Shown one piece after another: positions 1 to 8,743 of a DNA stretch of 64,000 nucleotides. How positions within the stretch are numbered: the stretch's first letter is position 1; each line of letters begins with the position of its first letter. The stretch lies in contig JAQTZV010000017.1 of the NCBI GenBank assembly GCA_028687585.1, positions 1 through 64,000 on the forward strand, in the 5' to 3' direction. The notes beneath the pieces are model-generated. The model saw only the letters and a list, made by a program, of their open reading frames with translations. It had not been told where the DNA came from and searched no databases. This DNA is from Desulfuromonadaceae bacterium (GTDB lineage Bacteria > Desulfobacterota > Desulfuromonadia > Geobacterales > Pseudopelobacteraceae). The position numbers were made by a program, and so were the translations under genes.

Positions 1-125
1 CCGTATCATGTCTCATCCAGCAAAGCGTATTGAACAACTTCTTCCAGACAACTGGCTCGCCGAAAAGCAAAACTCACCAGCATAATTCTATTACACATTC
101 AAGATGGTCTGCAGTTGACGGTTAC
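1..125 (+). mobile_element. IS66-family element, right end
   Basis: Frame 2 from the window edge to a TAA at 83-85 encodes ...HPAKRIEQLLPDNW..., which resembles the short C-terminal element of IS66 TnpC transposases. The non-coding tail ends in TTGACGGTTAC at 115-125. Its reverse complement, GTAACCGTCAA, resembles an IS66-type terminal inverted repeat. From base 126 the acyl-CoA dehydrogenase reading frame begins abruptly. I infer that the element ends at 125 and has cut that gene. The rest of the element lies outside the window, so the other inverted repeat and the target duplication cannot be checked. Confidence 0.6.
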
Positions 126-857
126 GGGAAGGGCTATAGAATTAAAGGTGGTTCAAAGGTCTTTATTACTAATGGCGGAGTGGCAGAAGTCTACATGCTT
201 AATTGTCGAACAAGACCAGATAAATCAAATATTGATGGGTGCAATTGGTTGATGTTTACCAAGGATACCCCTGGTTATTCGGTCGGTAAGTATAATCATA
301 AAGTTGGCTGGAGATTGTCGACAAATGCAGAGGTGTTTATTGATGATATGTGGATTCCTGAAGAAGATATGGTTGGGCCGGAGGGTGAAGGTTACTGGGT
401 CATAGAAAATATTCTTTTAGAGAATGCAGTTGGTTTAGCGGCTATTTCATTAGGAACAGCAAGAGCTGCTTACAATGCTGCCCTGACTCATTCGAAGGAA
501 CGAATTATATGGGGTAAGAAGACTATCGAGTTTCAGGCAGTATCATCTAAACTTGTTGATATGCGTGTGAAAATAGAAGCTTGTAGGGCATTGACAGAAA
601 AACTTGCTTGGGCAGCAATGAATCCCACTTTGGCTCCAAATGGGTTAGGCAAGTTGGCAAAGCTGGCAAAATTTAACTCAGCAAGGATGGTGCATGAAGT
701 GACGTGTGAGGCTGCCTATCTTTTTGGAGGGTATGGTCTGATGGCGGGAGTTCCTGTAGAAAAATATCTGCGTGATGGTCTCCCCAACCGAGTTGTTGAG
801 GGTTGTATCGAAGCAAATCAGTGGACGATGGCTAATTACCAGCTTGATACAATTTGA
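126..857 (+). pseudogene. Acyl-CoA dehydrogenase, 5'-truncated
   Basis: About 243 residues match the middle and C-terminal part of acyl-CoA dehydrogenases. The beta-domain segment GGSKVFITNGGVAE is present, followed by the C-terminal helical domain with an LFGGYGLM-type stretch and a late VVEGCIEANQ stretch where family members usually have EG(T/S)xEI. The enzymes oxidise acyl-CoA to enoyl-CoA and pass electrons to Etf. The N-terminal domain is missing because an IS66-type end adjoins at base 125. An open frame continues upstream to a TTG at 30, but those residues are translated IS sequence. EG(T/S)xEI is replaced by EGCIEA, so substrate class cannot be judged. Probably inactive. Confidence 0.75.
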
Positions 858-864
858 TAATTTC

Positions 865-896
865 CCGTCACCCCCCACCTTGTTGAGGGGTGACGG
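865..896 (+). terminator. Hairpin after the acyl-CoA dehydrogenase remnant
   Basis: CCGTCACCCC at 865-874 pairs perfectly with GGGGTGACGG at 887-896, a 10-bp stem that starts 7 bases after the stop codon. Only a weak T-run (TTTG) follows. It could be a factor-independent terminator of modest strength. Confidence 0.5.
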
Positions 897-1217
897 TTTG
901 ACCGTTCCGGAAAGATCTGTTGCTAGCTATGGTGAGCATACCCAGTGGGAAGATCAAGAACATGTGTGGTCCCATTTTATGAAATCGTATAAACTTGAAT
1001 ACCCCGTTCTTGAACGGGGATGAAAAGTTTTCCTGCCGAAGGCAGGCTTAAGTTTTTTAGATTTGAACTTGTTTTTTGATCTTGTCAGTCAATCCGAGTG
1101 AATTGGCTGAGTATTTAATATCTTTGAAGACCCGCCTTGTAGTAGGTGAGGTTATTCACTTTAAATTCGATGGTTGACTAAAACTAGCAGCGTTCCATAA
1201 TTTTAAGGGTCTATGCT
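897..1217. other. Non-coding stretch with a palindromic hairpin
   Basis: No convincing gene. CCCCGTTC at 1002-1009 and GAACGGGG at 1012-1019 form a perfect 8-bp hairpin followed by ATGAAAAG. This form resembles the structured ends of IS200/IS605 elements, and similar hairpins recur at 2994, 3156 and 3184. A second small hairpin (CCTGCC/GGCAGG) lies near 1031-1047. The promoter of the downstream ligase was not identified. Confidence 0.35.
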
Positions 1218-2828
1218 ATGAAAAATAATATCGCAAATATTTTGAGGAAACGCGCTTTTATGCACCCTCAAAAGGAAGCCTTCGTCGATCTAGGTTGTGG
1301 CAATCGGCTTTCGTACTCTGAATACAATCTTGGAACGAACCGAGCTGCGAATGTATTGGTGAATCTCGGGGTGGGAAAAGGGGATCGAGTCGCCTTGCTG
1401 CTCCAAAATAGTGCCGATTACATGGAACTGTTCTTTGCTATAGCTAAGATCGGTGCCATTTGTGTTCCGCTGAACTGGCGTCTCTCTGCGGATGAGTTGG
1501 TTTATATTCTAAAAGACAGTGGAGCATGTATCCTGCTTTTTGGGGCAGGTTTTCGAAAGGTTGTTGCGGATATTCATAACCGACCATCTGACTCGACGGA
1601 TGTCCAACGATGGCTGCAATTGAGTGGTGTATCTGCTTCTATTGAAGCTAATTCAACCAACGCGGTTGATGTCCAACGATGGTTGCAATTGGGAGGAGCG
1701 TCTGATGTCGTCGAAGCATTTGCGACCTCGTTCGAGGATCTAAGGTGTCAGGCCTGTGATGATGAACTGAATCCCGTGGGATTTGAGGATGATCCTCTCT
1801 ACATAATGTACACATCAGGTACTACTGGTCTTCCTAAGGGGGCGATCCACACCCATAACACCGTGATGTGGGCCATTGCCTCAATGGCTGCCACGTGGGA
1901 AATGCGGCAGTCAGATCGGTTCTTGGTGGCCTTGCCCCTTTTTCATGTCGGTGCTCTCTCTCCTGCCCTTATGGCTGTATATTGTGGGATTACTGCGGTT
2001 GTCCCGTCCGGATTTGATGCGGTTGGCTTCTGGAAAGTCATTGAGGCGGAACGTGTTACAAACTCTCTTGTTGTGCCGGTCATGTTGACCAGCATGCTTC
2101 AGGTGCCAGAAAAGGCTCTTTGTGATCATTCGTCATTAAGATGGGTGGCAGTAGCAGGTGCGCCTGTTCCGATTTCGCTGTTGGACGCTTATCGGACTTG
2201 TGGAGTTGAGTTACAGCAACTCTACGGACTTACAGAGGCTTGTGGACCTGGTTGTCAGCTAACTGGTGACGATGTGGCCCGCAAGGTGGGGTCTGCCGGC
2301 AAGCCTTTCCTTCACAACGATGTCAGGGTTGTGGATGTGACAGGCAAGGATGTAGCGCCTGGAGAACGAGGAGAACTGATCATCCAGGGTAAACACGTTA
2401 TGCTTGGATATTGGAACTTGCCTGACGCAACAGCGGCTACATTAAGAGATGGCTGGCTCCATACTGGGGATGTTGTAATTGTAGATGAAGAGGGTTTTGT
2501 GTTCATTGTGGACCGGATGAAGGACATGATCATCTCTGGAGGGGAAAACATATATCCAGCTGAGATCGAAAAAGTCATTTCTAACCTACCAGGTGTCACA
2601 GGTGTGGCTATCATTGGACAGCCAGATCCAAAATGGGGAGAGACTCCAGTCGCTTTTATTGAGTGTAATGATCCTTCGTTGACCGAGGAGATGGTTATTA
2701 AATTCTGTGTTGGAAAGTTGGCGAGCTACAAAATACCGAAGGCTATGAAATTCGTTGATGTGCTTCCCAGAACTTCAACCGGGAAATTAAAAAAAACAGT
2801 GTTGAGAGAGCAGTTTCTTCCTACGTAA
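1218..2828 (+). CDS. AMP-forming acyl-CoA synthetase
   Basis: 536 residues, normal for the ANL superfamily. It activates a carboxylic acid to its CoA thioester through an acyl-adenylate. The P-loop-like motif YTSGTTGLPKG is at about residue 198. The adenine-binding LYGLTE and the hinge and C-terminal motifs GWLHTGD, DRMKDMIISGGENIYP and PRTSTGK are all visible, so it looks intact. It is oriented like the truncated acyl-CoA dehydrogenase upstream, which fits fatty- or aromatic-acid activation; the substrate cannot be read from sequence. Odd feature: an imperfect 23-residue tandem repeat, each copy starting DVQRWLQL, at residues 128 and 151. The start is ATG at 1218, after a modest AAGGG. Confidence 0.88.
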   Translation: MKNNIANILRKRAFMHPQKEAFVDLGCGNRLSYSEYNLGTNRAANVLVNLGVGKGDRVALLLQNSADYMELFFAIAKIGAICVPLNWRLSADELVYILKDSGACILLFGAGFRKVVADIHNRPSDSTDVQRWLQLSGVSASIEANSTNAVDVQRWLQLGGASDVVEAFATSFEDLRCQACDDELNPVGFEDDPLYIMYTSGTTGLPKGAIHTHNTVMWAIASMAATWEMRQSDRFLVALPLFHVGALSPALMAVYCGITAVVPSGFDAVGFWKVIEAERVTNSLVVPVMLTSMLQVPEKALCDHSSLRWVAVAGAPVPISLLDAYRTCGVELQQLYGLTEACGPGCQLTGDDVARKVGSAGKPFLHNDVRVVDVTGKDVAPGERGELIIQGKHVMLGYWNLPDATAATLRDGWLHTGDVVIVDEEGFVFIVDRMKDMIISGGENIYPAEIEKVISNLPGVTGVAIIGQPDPKWGETPVAFIECNDPSLTEEMVIKFCVGKLASYKIPKAMKFVDVLPRTSTGKLKKTVLREQFLPT

Positions 2829-3788
2829 CGTATAGTGTTTATTTATTATGAATACTAGGATCAAATAACTGCAGATCATGGGCGTCGATATCACTAAACA
2901 CTTGACCTCTATGAATTGAATAGTGGGCAACATTCGCAAGGCGGTCAAGAGTGGGTTCGATAACGAATACTTCATTTAGTGTGAAGTTGAAACCCACGTC
3001 CTATTGACGTGGTCATGTTTGATGGCTATGCCGGTCCCGGATGGGATGGGTATGGCAAAGTGGCTGTAAGACGAACAATGCTATTGAATGGGGCATGTAA
3101 CAAGGTTTTAAAGCTGCAAGCCGGGAATAAGTTGCACAGTCAGAACCGTTGCCTCGCCCCCCTATGGGGGGCTGATTTCAAAGCCGCGTCCTATGGACGC
3201 GGATTCTTTACTGCGGAGTTGGAGAATTATGTTCCGCGGTCGTGGCAAAGATTGATTCACTATGGGAACTAACGAATACATTGTTACTCCACTGCATACT
3301 CTGGTTGGGTATGTGAACGTGATAAGGGCATAAAAAACCTTTCTCAAGTGCTTTCACGTGAACTCTAGAAAAGTTACTCCAAATTTATTTCTGTTCCGCC
3401 TAAGAGAACTTTTCAATATCTTTCGAAATCTACTTTATGTGGTCTTGTACTCACAAATTGCATGTTATAAGTAAACGATGGTCAATGAGAGCATCCTCTA
3501 CTAGGAACGTTGAACTTTTCACTTTATCTTAACCTGGAACTGTTAAAGTTTTGTGGACCCCGGGCTGCAGCAGGGGAAGATTGAATTAATAACTGAATTG
3601 TTTAGTGGACAAAAGAGCAAATTCTTCTCCTAACAATGAGATATTGATTGGGTAAAAGGCCTTGTTGATTATGAAATATAATACACTAAACTATCAAGCG
3701 CTAGTTTTTTTGTAGTTGCGGGATTAAACATGAGCATACGGTTTTATCTGGCTATTGTGCGCCTGAGTCCATAAGAAAAGGAGTCGTT
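2829..3788. other. Long non-coding region with IS200/IS605-like hairpins
   Basis: No gene could be supported in 960 bases. Three perfect hairpins share a CTAT-type loop: CCACGTC/GACGTGG at 2994-3012, GCCCCCC/GGGGGGC at 3156-3172 and CCGCGTCC/GGACGCGG at 3184-3202. Their shape resembles the structured ends of IS200/IS605-type elements. I infer the debris of such elements but see no transposase. The right part is AT-rich and carries a CAAGCGCTAG box at 3695. Confidence 0.35.
3695..3704. promoter_or_regulatory. CAAGCGCTAG box, copy 1
   Basis: The 10-mer CAAGCGCTAG also occurs at 5487 and 8734, each time in AT-rich DNA upstream of a rightward gene. This copy is preceded by AAACTAT, like the second copy (AAACTAA). 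AGCGCT is self-complementary, as expected of a dimeric regulator site. It lies about 85 bases before the MoaD/ThiS-like gene. Regulatory function is inference. Confidence 0.35.
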
Positions 3789-4103
3789 ATGTCAATGCAA
3801 ATGACCGCGACGGTACGTATGTTTGGAGCGCTACACGCAATCAGGAGAGCTCACGGTCTGGAGCCTATGGCCGAGGTGCATATTCACCATGATGGATGCC
3901 CGGCCTGTGATCTCGCACGAGAACTCGACCTCCCTCTAGAAAGAATCGAAGCGGTGTTTGTCAATCATCGCGTATACAGGCTCGATCACGTAATTCTTCC
4001 GGGAGACCGGGTTGCCTTTGTTCCGACCGGCATTCCTGGGCCTGGACGACTGCTTCTTGGAATCTTCGGCGCGGGACGGCAAAACAGGCAGCAGGAACTA
4101 TAG
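3789..4103 (+). CDS. MoaD/ThiS-like (Mut7-C ubiquitin-type) protein
   Basis: 104 residues. The C-terminal half, with DHVILPGDRVAFVPTGIPGPG, resembles the beta-grasp ubiquitin-like domain that precedes Mut7-C proteins and occurs in stand-alone MoaD/ThiS-type proteins. It does not end in GG, so a classical sulfur-carrier role is doubtful. A CPAC pair near residue 38 could bind metal. Such proteins often accompany aldehyde:ferredoxin oxidoreductases, but the only one here is at 42 kb. The start ATG at 3789 has AAAGGAGTCG upstream at good spacing. The gene stands alone between two long gaps. Confidence 0.55.
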   Translation: MSMQMTATVRMFGALHAIRRAHGLEPMAEVHIHHDGCPACDLARELDLPLERIEAVFVNHRVYRLDHVILPGDRVAFVPTGIPGPGRLLLGIFGAGRQNRQQEL

Positions 4104-4340
4104 GTGAGATTGAGTAGTACCTATTTATCTGTTTCTCTTATATTTGATTTTATAACCTTCAAAGGTTGCGACTGTAGCGATATCATGCGGTTCTTACGAT
4201 GTTATGAGTGTGACCAACGATGTGGCATGGTAATGTGGTACCGGTTACGTATTTGATGTGGAAACATAACAATTGTTTTTTCTGAGAAAGTAATTTCCTA
4301 TCCTATGAGTTGAAAGAGAAGTCAACATAATGAGCATCAT

Positions 4341-5375
4341 ATGAGCATTGATCAAATAAATGCAGACGAGGCGTTACCGCCTCACGCCCGGCTGATCCAG
4401 ATGGGCACAGCTTATTGGGTCTCAAAAGTGGTTTACGCTGCGGCAAAGCTCGGTCTAGCCGATCACCTAGCGGCGGGACACAGAAGTGCTGCCGAGCTGG
4501 TTGGCACCACGTGCACAGAAGTATCTTCCTTGCACCGGCTTATGCGTTCGCTAGCTAGCCTGGGTATTCTCACAGAGGGCGACTCGCAGCGATTTGGTCT
4601 AACAGTGATGGGTGAAGCACTAAGGACCGGTGCCCTCGGCTCGGCACGGTCAACTGTGCTCACGCTCGGAAGCCCGTGGTGCGTGGGTGCTTTCGAGCAA
4701 ATCATGCACTCACTGGAAACTGGTGGTGCTGGCTTTGAGAAGGCCATGGGAATGACAATCTTCGATTATCTCGGTCAATCTCCTGAAGACGCAGCCTTGT
4801 TTAGTGATACGATGGTTGGCTTCCATGGCGCTGAGCCACTGGCGGTCGTAGCTGCTTATGATTTTACCGGCTTTGCGAATGTAGTAGATGTTGGCGGTGC
4901 CACTGGCAACATGCTGGCTGCAATTTTGAGTCGTCACACTGGCCTTCGCGGCGTGTTGTTCGACATGCCACATGTGGTGGGTGCTGCACATGCATTGCTC
5001 AAGGAGCGGAACGTTGAGGAGCGCGTTTCAATTGAGACAGGTGATTTCTTCAATTTGGTCCCATCTGGCGGAGACGTCTATTTGCTGTCACATATAATCC
5101 ATGATTGGAACGATGAGCAATGCCTCATTATTCTAGGCAATTGTCGTAAGGCCATGAAACCGAGTAGCAGATTATTGATTGTCGAGATGGTGTTGCCCAA
5201 TGGAGACATTCCACATCCGGGTAAGGTGACGGACATTGTGATGCTGGTGTTGTCTGGTGGCCGAGAACGTACGGAGGCCGAATACGCCGCACTACTGAAC
5301 ATGGCCGGTTTTCACCTTGTTCGTGTAGTGCCCACCGAGTCGGCCGTGAGTGTTGTGGAAGCAGTTCTGGTTTAG
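4341..5375 (+). CDS. SAM-dependent O-methyltransferase (acetylserotonin-type)
   Basis: 344 residues, the usual size for the plant/bacterial class of small-molecule O-methyltransferases. An N-terminal winged-helix dimerisation region (about residues 10-95) is followed by a Rossmann SAM-binding domain. Glycine-rich motif I is VVDVGGATGNML near residue 178. The catalytic-type segment is LLSHIIHDWNDEQC; the His-Asp pair is the usual general-base region. It would transfer a methyl group to a hydroxyl of a small aromatic or polyketide-like molecule; the substrate is unknown. It stands alone, with no operon partner in contact. Its presence in an anaerobic catabolic island is unusual, and a part in a secondary metabolite or signal pathway is possible. 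Confidence 0.85.
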   Translation: MSIDQINADEALPPHARLIQMGTAYWVSKVVYAAAKLGLADHLAAGHRSAAELVGTTCTEVSSLHRLMRSLASLGILTEGDSQRFGLTVMGEALRTGALGSARSTVLTLGSPWCVGAFEQIMHSLETGGAGFEKAMGMTIFDYLGQSPEDAALFSDTMVGFHGAEPLAVVAAYDFTGFANVVDVGGATGNMLAAILSRHTGLRGVLFDMPHVVGAAHALLKERNVEERVSIETGDFFNLVPSGGDVYLLSHIIHDWNDEQCLIILGNCRKAMKPSSRLLIVEMVLPNGDIPHPGKVTDIVMLVLSGGRERTEAEYAALLNMAGFHLVRVVPTESAVSVVEAVLV

Positions 5376-5708
5376 GTAGAGTGAATGCGAATTCGGATTT
5401 TTATAATAAATTTTTATTAATCATAGTAACGAGTTCATTTCATGTATTAGTTTTTGCAAAAGAAAGTACTACGGGGCAAAAACTAACAAGCGCTAGATTT
5501 ATATTTACAAAAACAAAATAACATTATATAAAAAACTGAGTTTAGCTAAAACAATCTCTAGCAAGAGTTCTAATACTTTTTGAGGTGATACGCCTGACCA
5601 AACTATACAATAACCTTTTGGATGACATCGTCTGCATCACAATGGGAAGAATAGATCTTCTTTTAACGACGTATTTTATCAAACCAAAGCAAGCAAAGGA
5701 GAATTCAA
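5376..5708. promoter_or_regulatory. AT-rich leader of the aldehyde dehydrogenase, with CAAGCGCTAG box copy 2
   Basis: This 333-base gap holds no gene. CAAGCGCTAG lies at 5487-5496, preceded by AAACTAA, about 212 bases upstream of the aldehyde dehydrogenase start. The translation signal just before ATG is AAAGGAGAATTCAA. No confident -35/-10 pair could be chosen among many AT-rich candidates. Confidence 0.35.
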
Positions 5709-7127
5709 ATGGCCGAAGGAATCGCAAAAGATCCAGTGGATGGCATGGCAGAGCGTGAATATCTTGTCAAAGCGCAACAGGCAGCTAAAGAATTTGCAAC
5801 GTATTCGCCCGAACAGGTTAATAAAATTGTAGCGGCTGTGACTGCTGCAGCGGTTGAAAAGGCTCAATTTTATGCAGAATGGGCAGTTCGGGAAACTGGG
5901 TTTGGAGTGATGGAACATAAGATCATGAAGAACCAGTTTTCAAGTGCGGGTATAACTGAATTTTATAAAGATCAAAGCTTTGCTGGTTATGAAATCGATC
6001 ACAAATTGAAGCTGGTAAAGTTTGCACGGCCGGCTGGTGTTGTTCTCGGTTTGGCTCCTTGTACCAATCCTATAGTGACGATCAACTTCAAGAGCTTGAT
6101 CTGCATGATGACCCGAAACGCCTTGGTGTTGTGTCCCCATCCAGCTGCCATAGAATGCAGTATTCATTGCCTTGAGTACCTGGCTGCAGTTGCGGTGCAA
6201 GCTGGGGCTCCAAAAAATGTGCTTCAGATCGTGCGTTCTCCATCGTTACCTGTCGTTAGCGTATTGACAAAAAGCGAAAAGGTAAATGTCATTCTTGCCA
6301 CAGGGGGGGCAGCTATGGTTCGGGCCGCTTATAGTTCTGGTAACCCTGCCATCGGAGTTGGCGCGGCCAATGTGGCTCATTATGTTGATGACACAACCAA
6401 ATGTATCGATACGGCTGCGGGAGAAGTCGTTTTTAGTGCCTCTTTCGACAACTGTTTGCTTTGTGCCAGCGAATCGGTTTTGCTTGCTCACTCGAAGATT
6501 GCTGATGAGTTGTTTGCTTCGATGTCAAGGCAGGGAGCTTACTTCATAAGCAATCCCAGCGATATCGAGAAACTGCGCAAATTTTTATACGTGGATGGCG
6601 CCATGAACCCCAAGGCGATCGGCAAGTCAGCTGTTTTTATTGCTAGTGAAGCTGGAATCAAGATTCCAGAGGGTGTAGTACTGCTCTGCGTTGAGATTGA
6701 TCGGATCGATAAGAACGATGTGTGCTCATGTGAGAAGATGTATCCGGTACTCGGTGTTAAACGCGTTGACGGACTTGCAGATGCCCTGAAGGCTGCCCAA
6801 GAGATGCTTGAAATTGGCGGCAAGGGCCATTCCGCTGCCATCCATTCTGAAAATTCTGACGCAATTGTTGCCTGGTCCTCGCTTGACGTTTATCGTATTG
6901 CGGTCAACGGTCCTGCGGTTCTGGTTTCGGCTGGACTTGCTTCTGGTTTGAATCCGTCTGCCACAATTGGTACGGGTTATTTCGGACGTAGTTCTGTTGG
7001 TGGTAATGTTGGACCCGAACATCTTATTCATTGGACTTGTATCGCTTATAGTGAAAATCCTGCGGTGGAAATGGGGGATGTCGAAGCTGCCGTTAAGCGA
7101 TGGAATGAGCAGCGTGGCAGTTGCTGA
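5709..7127 (+). CDS. CoA-acylating aldehyde dehydrogenase
   Basis: 472 residues, aldehyde dehydrogenase superfamily, closest in style to the CoA-acylating group (EutE, PduP, sulfoacetaldehyde dehydrogenase, AdhE N-terminal half). It would convert an aldehyde, CoA and NAD(P)+ to an acyl-CoA, or the reverse. Visible elements are the nucleotide-binding stretch ILATGGAAMVRAAYSSG and the active-site stretch FDNCLLCASE, in which the second Cys (residue 252) matches the catalytic thiol. A Cys also sits at 249, where Gly is usual. A strong Shine-Dalgarno (AAAGGAG) precedes ATG at 5709. The gene is monocistronic as far as seen. The physiological aldehyde is unknown. Confidence 0.85.
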   Translation: MAEGIAKDPVDGMAEREYLVKAQQAAKEFATYSPEQVNKIVAAVTAAAVEKAQFYAEWAVRETGFGVMEHKIMKNQFSSAGITEFYKDQSFAGYEIDHKLKLVKFARPAGVVLGLAPCTNPIVTINFKSLICMMTRNALVLCPHPAAIECSIHCLEYLAAVAVQAGAPKNVLQIVRSPSLPVVSVLTKSEKVNVILATGGAAMVRAAYSSGNPAIGVGAANVAHYVDDTTKCIDTAAGEVVFSASFDNCLLCASESVLLAHSKIADELFASMSRQGAYFISNPSDIEKLRKFLYVDGAMNPKAIGKSAVFIASEAGIKIPEGVVLLCVEIDRIDKNDVCSCEKMYPVLGVKRVDGLADALKAAQEMLEIGGKGHSAAIHSENSDAIVAWSSLDVYRIAVNGPAVLVSAGLASGLNPSATIGTGYFGRSSVGGNVGPEHLIHWTCIAYSENPAVEMGDVEAAVKRWNEQRGSC

Positions 7128-7244
7128 AGATTATGATTAAATATTCTTTGTGCAGAACTACCGGAATTACCATCAATAATCATATATGAATGTACCCCTT
7201 GTTTGTTAAATTTTCAGTATAACGAGTAAGAAAAGGAGATGTAT

Positions 7245-8117
7245 ATGCTACGAATATTCCTTGGTTTCACTATGACGATTATTCTGTTTTTAGCACAAGG
7301 GGGGCGGGCCGCAGAGAATAGTTTGCAGACGGAAATAAAGATGGTTGAAAGTTCAGAGTCCAAAGATGCACAATTATTGCTCGCAAAAGCAATTGATTTC
7401 TATGAGAAAAATGAAGATAAGGCACTTGCCGCATTCTGCCGTCAGGGTGAATTCATAAAAGGGGATCTTTATGTTTATGTGATTGGAACAAATGGGAAAT
7501 TTCTTGCAAGTGGCGGATCATCATCTGCGCTGATTGGTCGTGACGTTACAAAAATGCGTGACGCATCGGGAAAACTGTTTTTTCAAGAAATGATAGACAC
7601 TTCTAAAAATAAGGGCTCCGGCACAGTAGTATACCGGTGGCTCAATCGCATTGATAACAAAGTTGAGCGGAAAGTTACCTATTATCAAAAAATAAAGGAT
7701 CGAATTATTGCTGTTGGATACTATGTACCGCGAGCAAGTCGTGAGCAGGCTGAAGCTCTACTTGAAAAGGCTGTCGATGCTGTTAAAGTAAACCCTACTT
7801 CAGCTTTTGCCGAGTTTAATGACTTGAGTGGTAACTTTGTTCAAGATGATCTCTATGTCTTTGTCGTTGATGAAAAAATTAATAAATTTAAAGCACACGG
7901 AGTAATTCCTCGACTTCTGAATTCGAATGCTCTGGACTTGAAAGATTCAAAAGGTAAGCCTATTATTAAAGAAATAATCGCCATTGCCAAGGCCAAAGGA
8001 AAGGGAACATTACAATATCAATGGCGCAATCCTGTCACAGGTAAAATAGAAACAAAACTCAGTATATTTAAAAAGGTGAATAACTATATTGTTGCGGTAG
8101 GATACTACACTAGGTAG
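7245..8117 (+). CDS. Periplasmic protein with two Cache domains
   Basis: About 290 residues. An N-terminal hydrophobic segment ending in a GGRAAEN-like site suggests a signal peptide. The mature part holds two similar repeats, at about residues 40-160 and 165-290. Each contains DLYVYV/DLYVFV, a KDSKGK or RDASGK turn, a Y(R/Q)W(L/R)N segment and a terminal IVAVGYY. This is the pattern of small Cache ligand-binding domains. No kinase, methyl-accepting or transmembrane output module follows, so it is probably a soluble binding protein or sensor partner. ATG at 7245 is preferred to the upstream ATG at 7239, which abuts the AAAAGGAG ribosome site. The signal ligand is unknown. Confidence 0.75.
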   Translation: MLRIFLGFTMTIILFLAQGGRAAENSLQTEIKMVESSESKDAQLLLAKAIDFYEKNEDKALAAFCRQGEFIKGDLYVYVIGTNGKFLASGGSSSALIGRDVTKMRDASGKLFFQEMIDTSKNKGSGTVVYRWLNRIDNKVERKVTYYQKIKDRIIAVGYYVPRASREQAEALLEKAVDAVKVNPTSAFAEFNDLSGNFVQDDLYVFVVDEKINKFKAHGVIPRLLNSNALDLKDSKGKPIIKEIIAIAKAKGKGTLQYQWRNPVTGKIETKLSIFKKVNNYIVAVGYYTR

Positions 8118-8439
8118 ACGTTATATATTCACCTAACATGCCTTTTGTGCGCGGAGTTATTTATTATTGTTTCCGGTCCTGAATGGATAAAGCAATCAAA
8201 ATAGTTTGATCGCCTTAGTTTTGCGTGTAAAGCCAAGGTTTCTAATGCCCAGCGCGGATCAGTTCATTTATATGGTGGAATTGCCATACTTCTCAATTAT
8301 TAAAGTAGCGCCTGAGGTACGGGTTCCAAATTAGTAACGCAAAGTTGCCTAGGTTCCAGTGCCAAATGTGTTGTATAAAGTCAAAAGTAATCTGTAATCG
8401 CACCAACTATACTTCATACGGCATGAAAGTGCGGTTTTG

Positions 8440-8538
8440 GTAGGGGCGCATTGCATGTGCCCAGTTTTGACACTGCCGGTGAACATGCACAATATATACA
8501 GATGCACGGAAGGCGGGCGCACATCAGTGCGTCCCTAC
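8440..8538. repeat. MITE-like element with imperfect terminal inverted repeats
   Basis: The left end, 8440-8462, starts GTAGGGGCGCATTGCATG. The right end, 8515-8538, read on the minus strand starts GTAGGGACGCACTGATG. The two ends are largely complementary, with about 50 bases of unrelated DNA between them and no coding capacity. This is the shape of a small intergenic repeat or MITE. No target duplication is obvious. Other copies elsewhere in the genome would be expected but cannot be checked here. Confidence 0.45.
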
Positions 8539-8733
8539 AAAAGACAAAAACGCAAACCATGACTGCGCGAAGTATAAATCCTATTATTAAGAATTCCTTG
8601 ACTATGGGGTGTGGGACTCGCAAACCGCTATGAGTGGATCACGATTTTAAAAGCCCCCCACTTTTGGTGGACATGCATATTTTTTCCTTGGTCATTGAAT
8701 ATTTTTATTGATATTTTCTGTGCAGAATAAAAC

Positions 8734-8743
8734 CAAGCGCTAG
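8734..8743. promoter_or_regulatory. CAAGCGCTAG box, copy 3
   Basis: Third identical copy of the 10-mer, here preceded by AAAAC and followed by ATAGATTTTG. It lies in the region upstream of the truncated Fe-S oxidoreductase and the IclR gene. Three identical copies, all intergenic, within 5 kb suggest a shared regulator. The IclR protein encoded at 9265 is the nearest candidate, but nothing in the sequence ties them together. Confidence 0.35.

Noticed and set aside
3009..3272. 87-residue open frame in the long gap after the ligase
   Set aside because: It contains two of the hairpins, has no ribosome site and no recognisable protein pattern.
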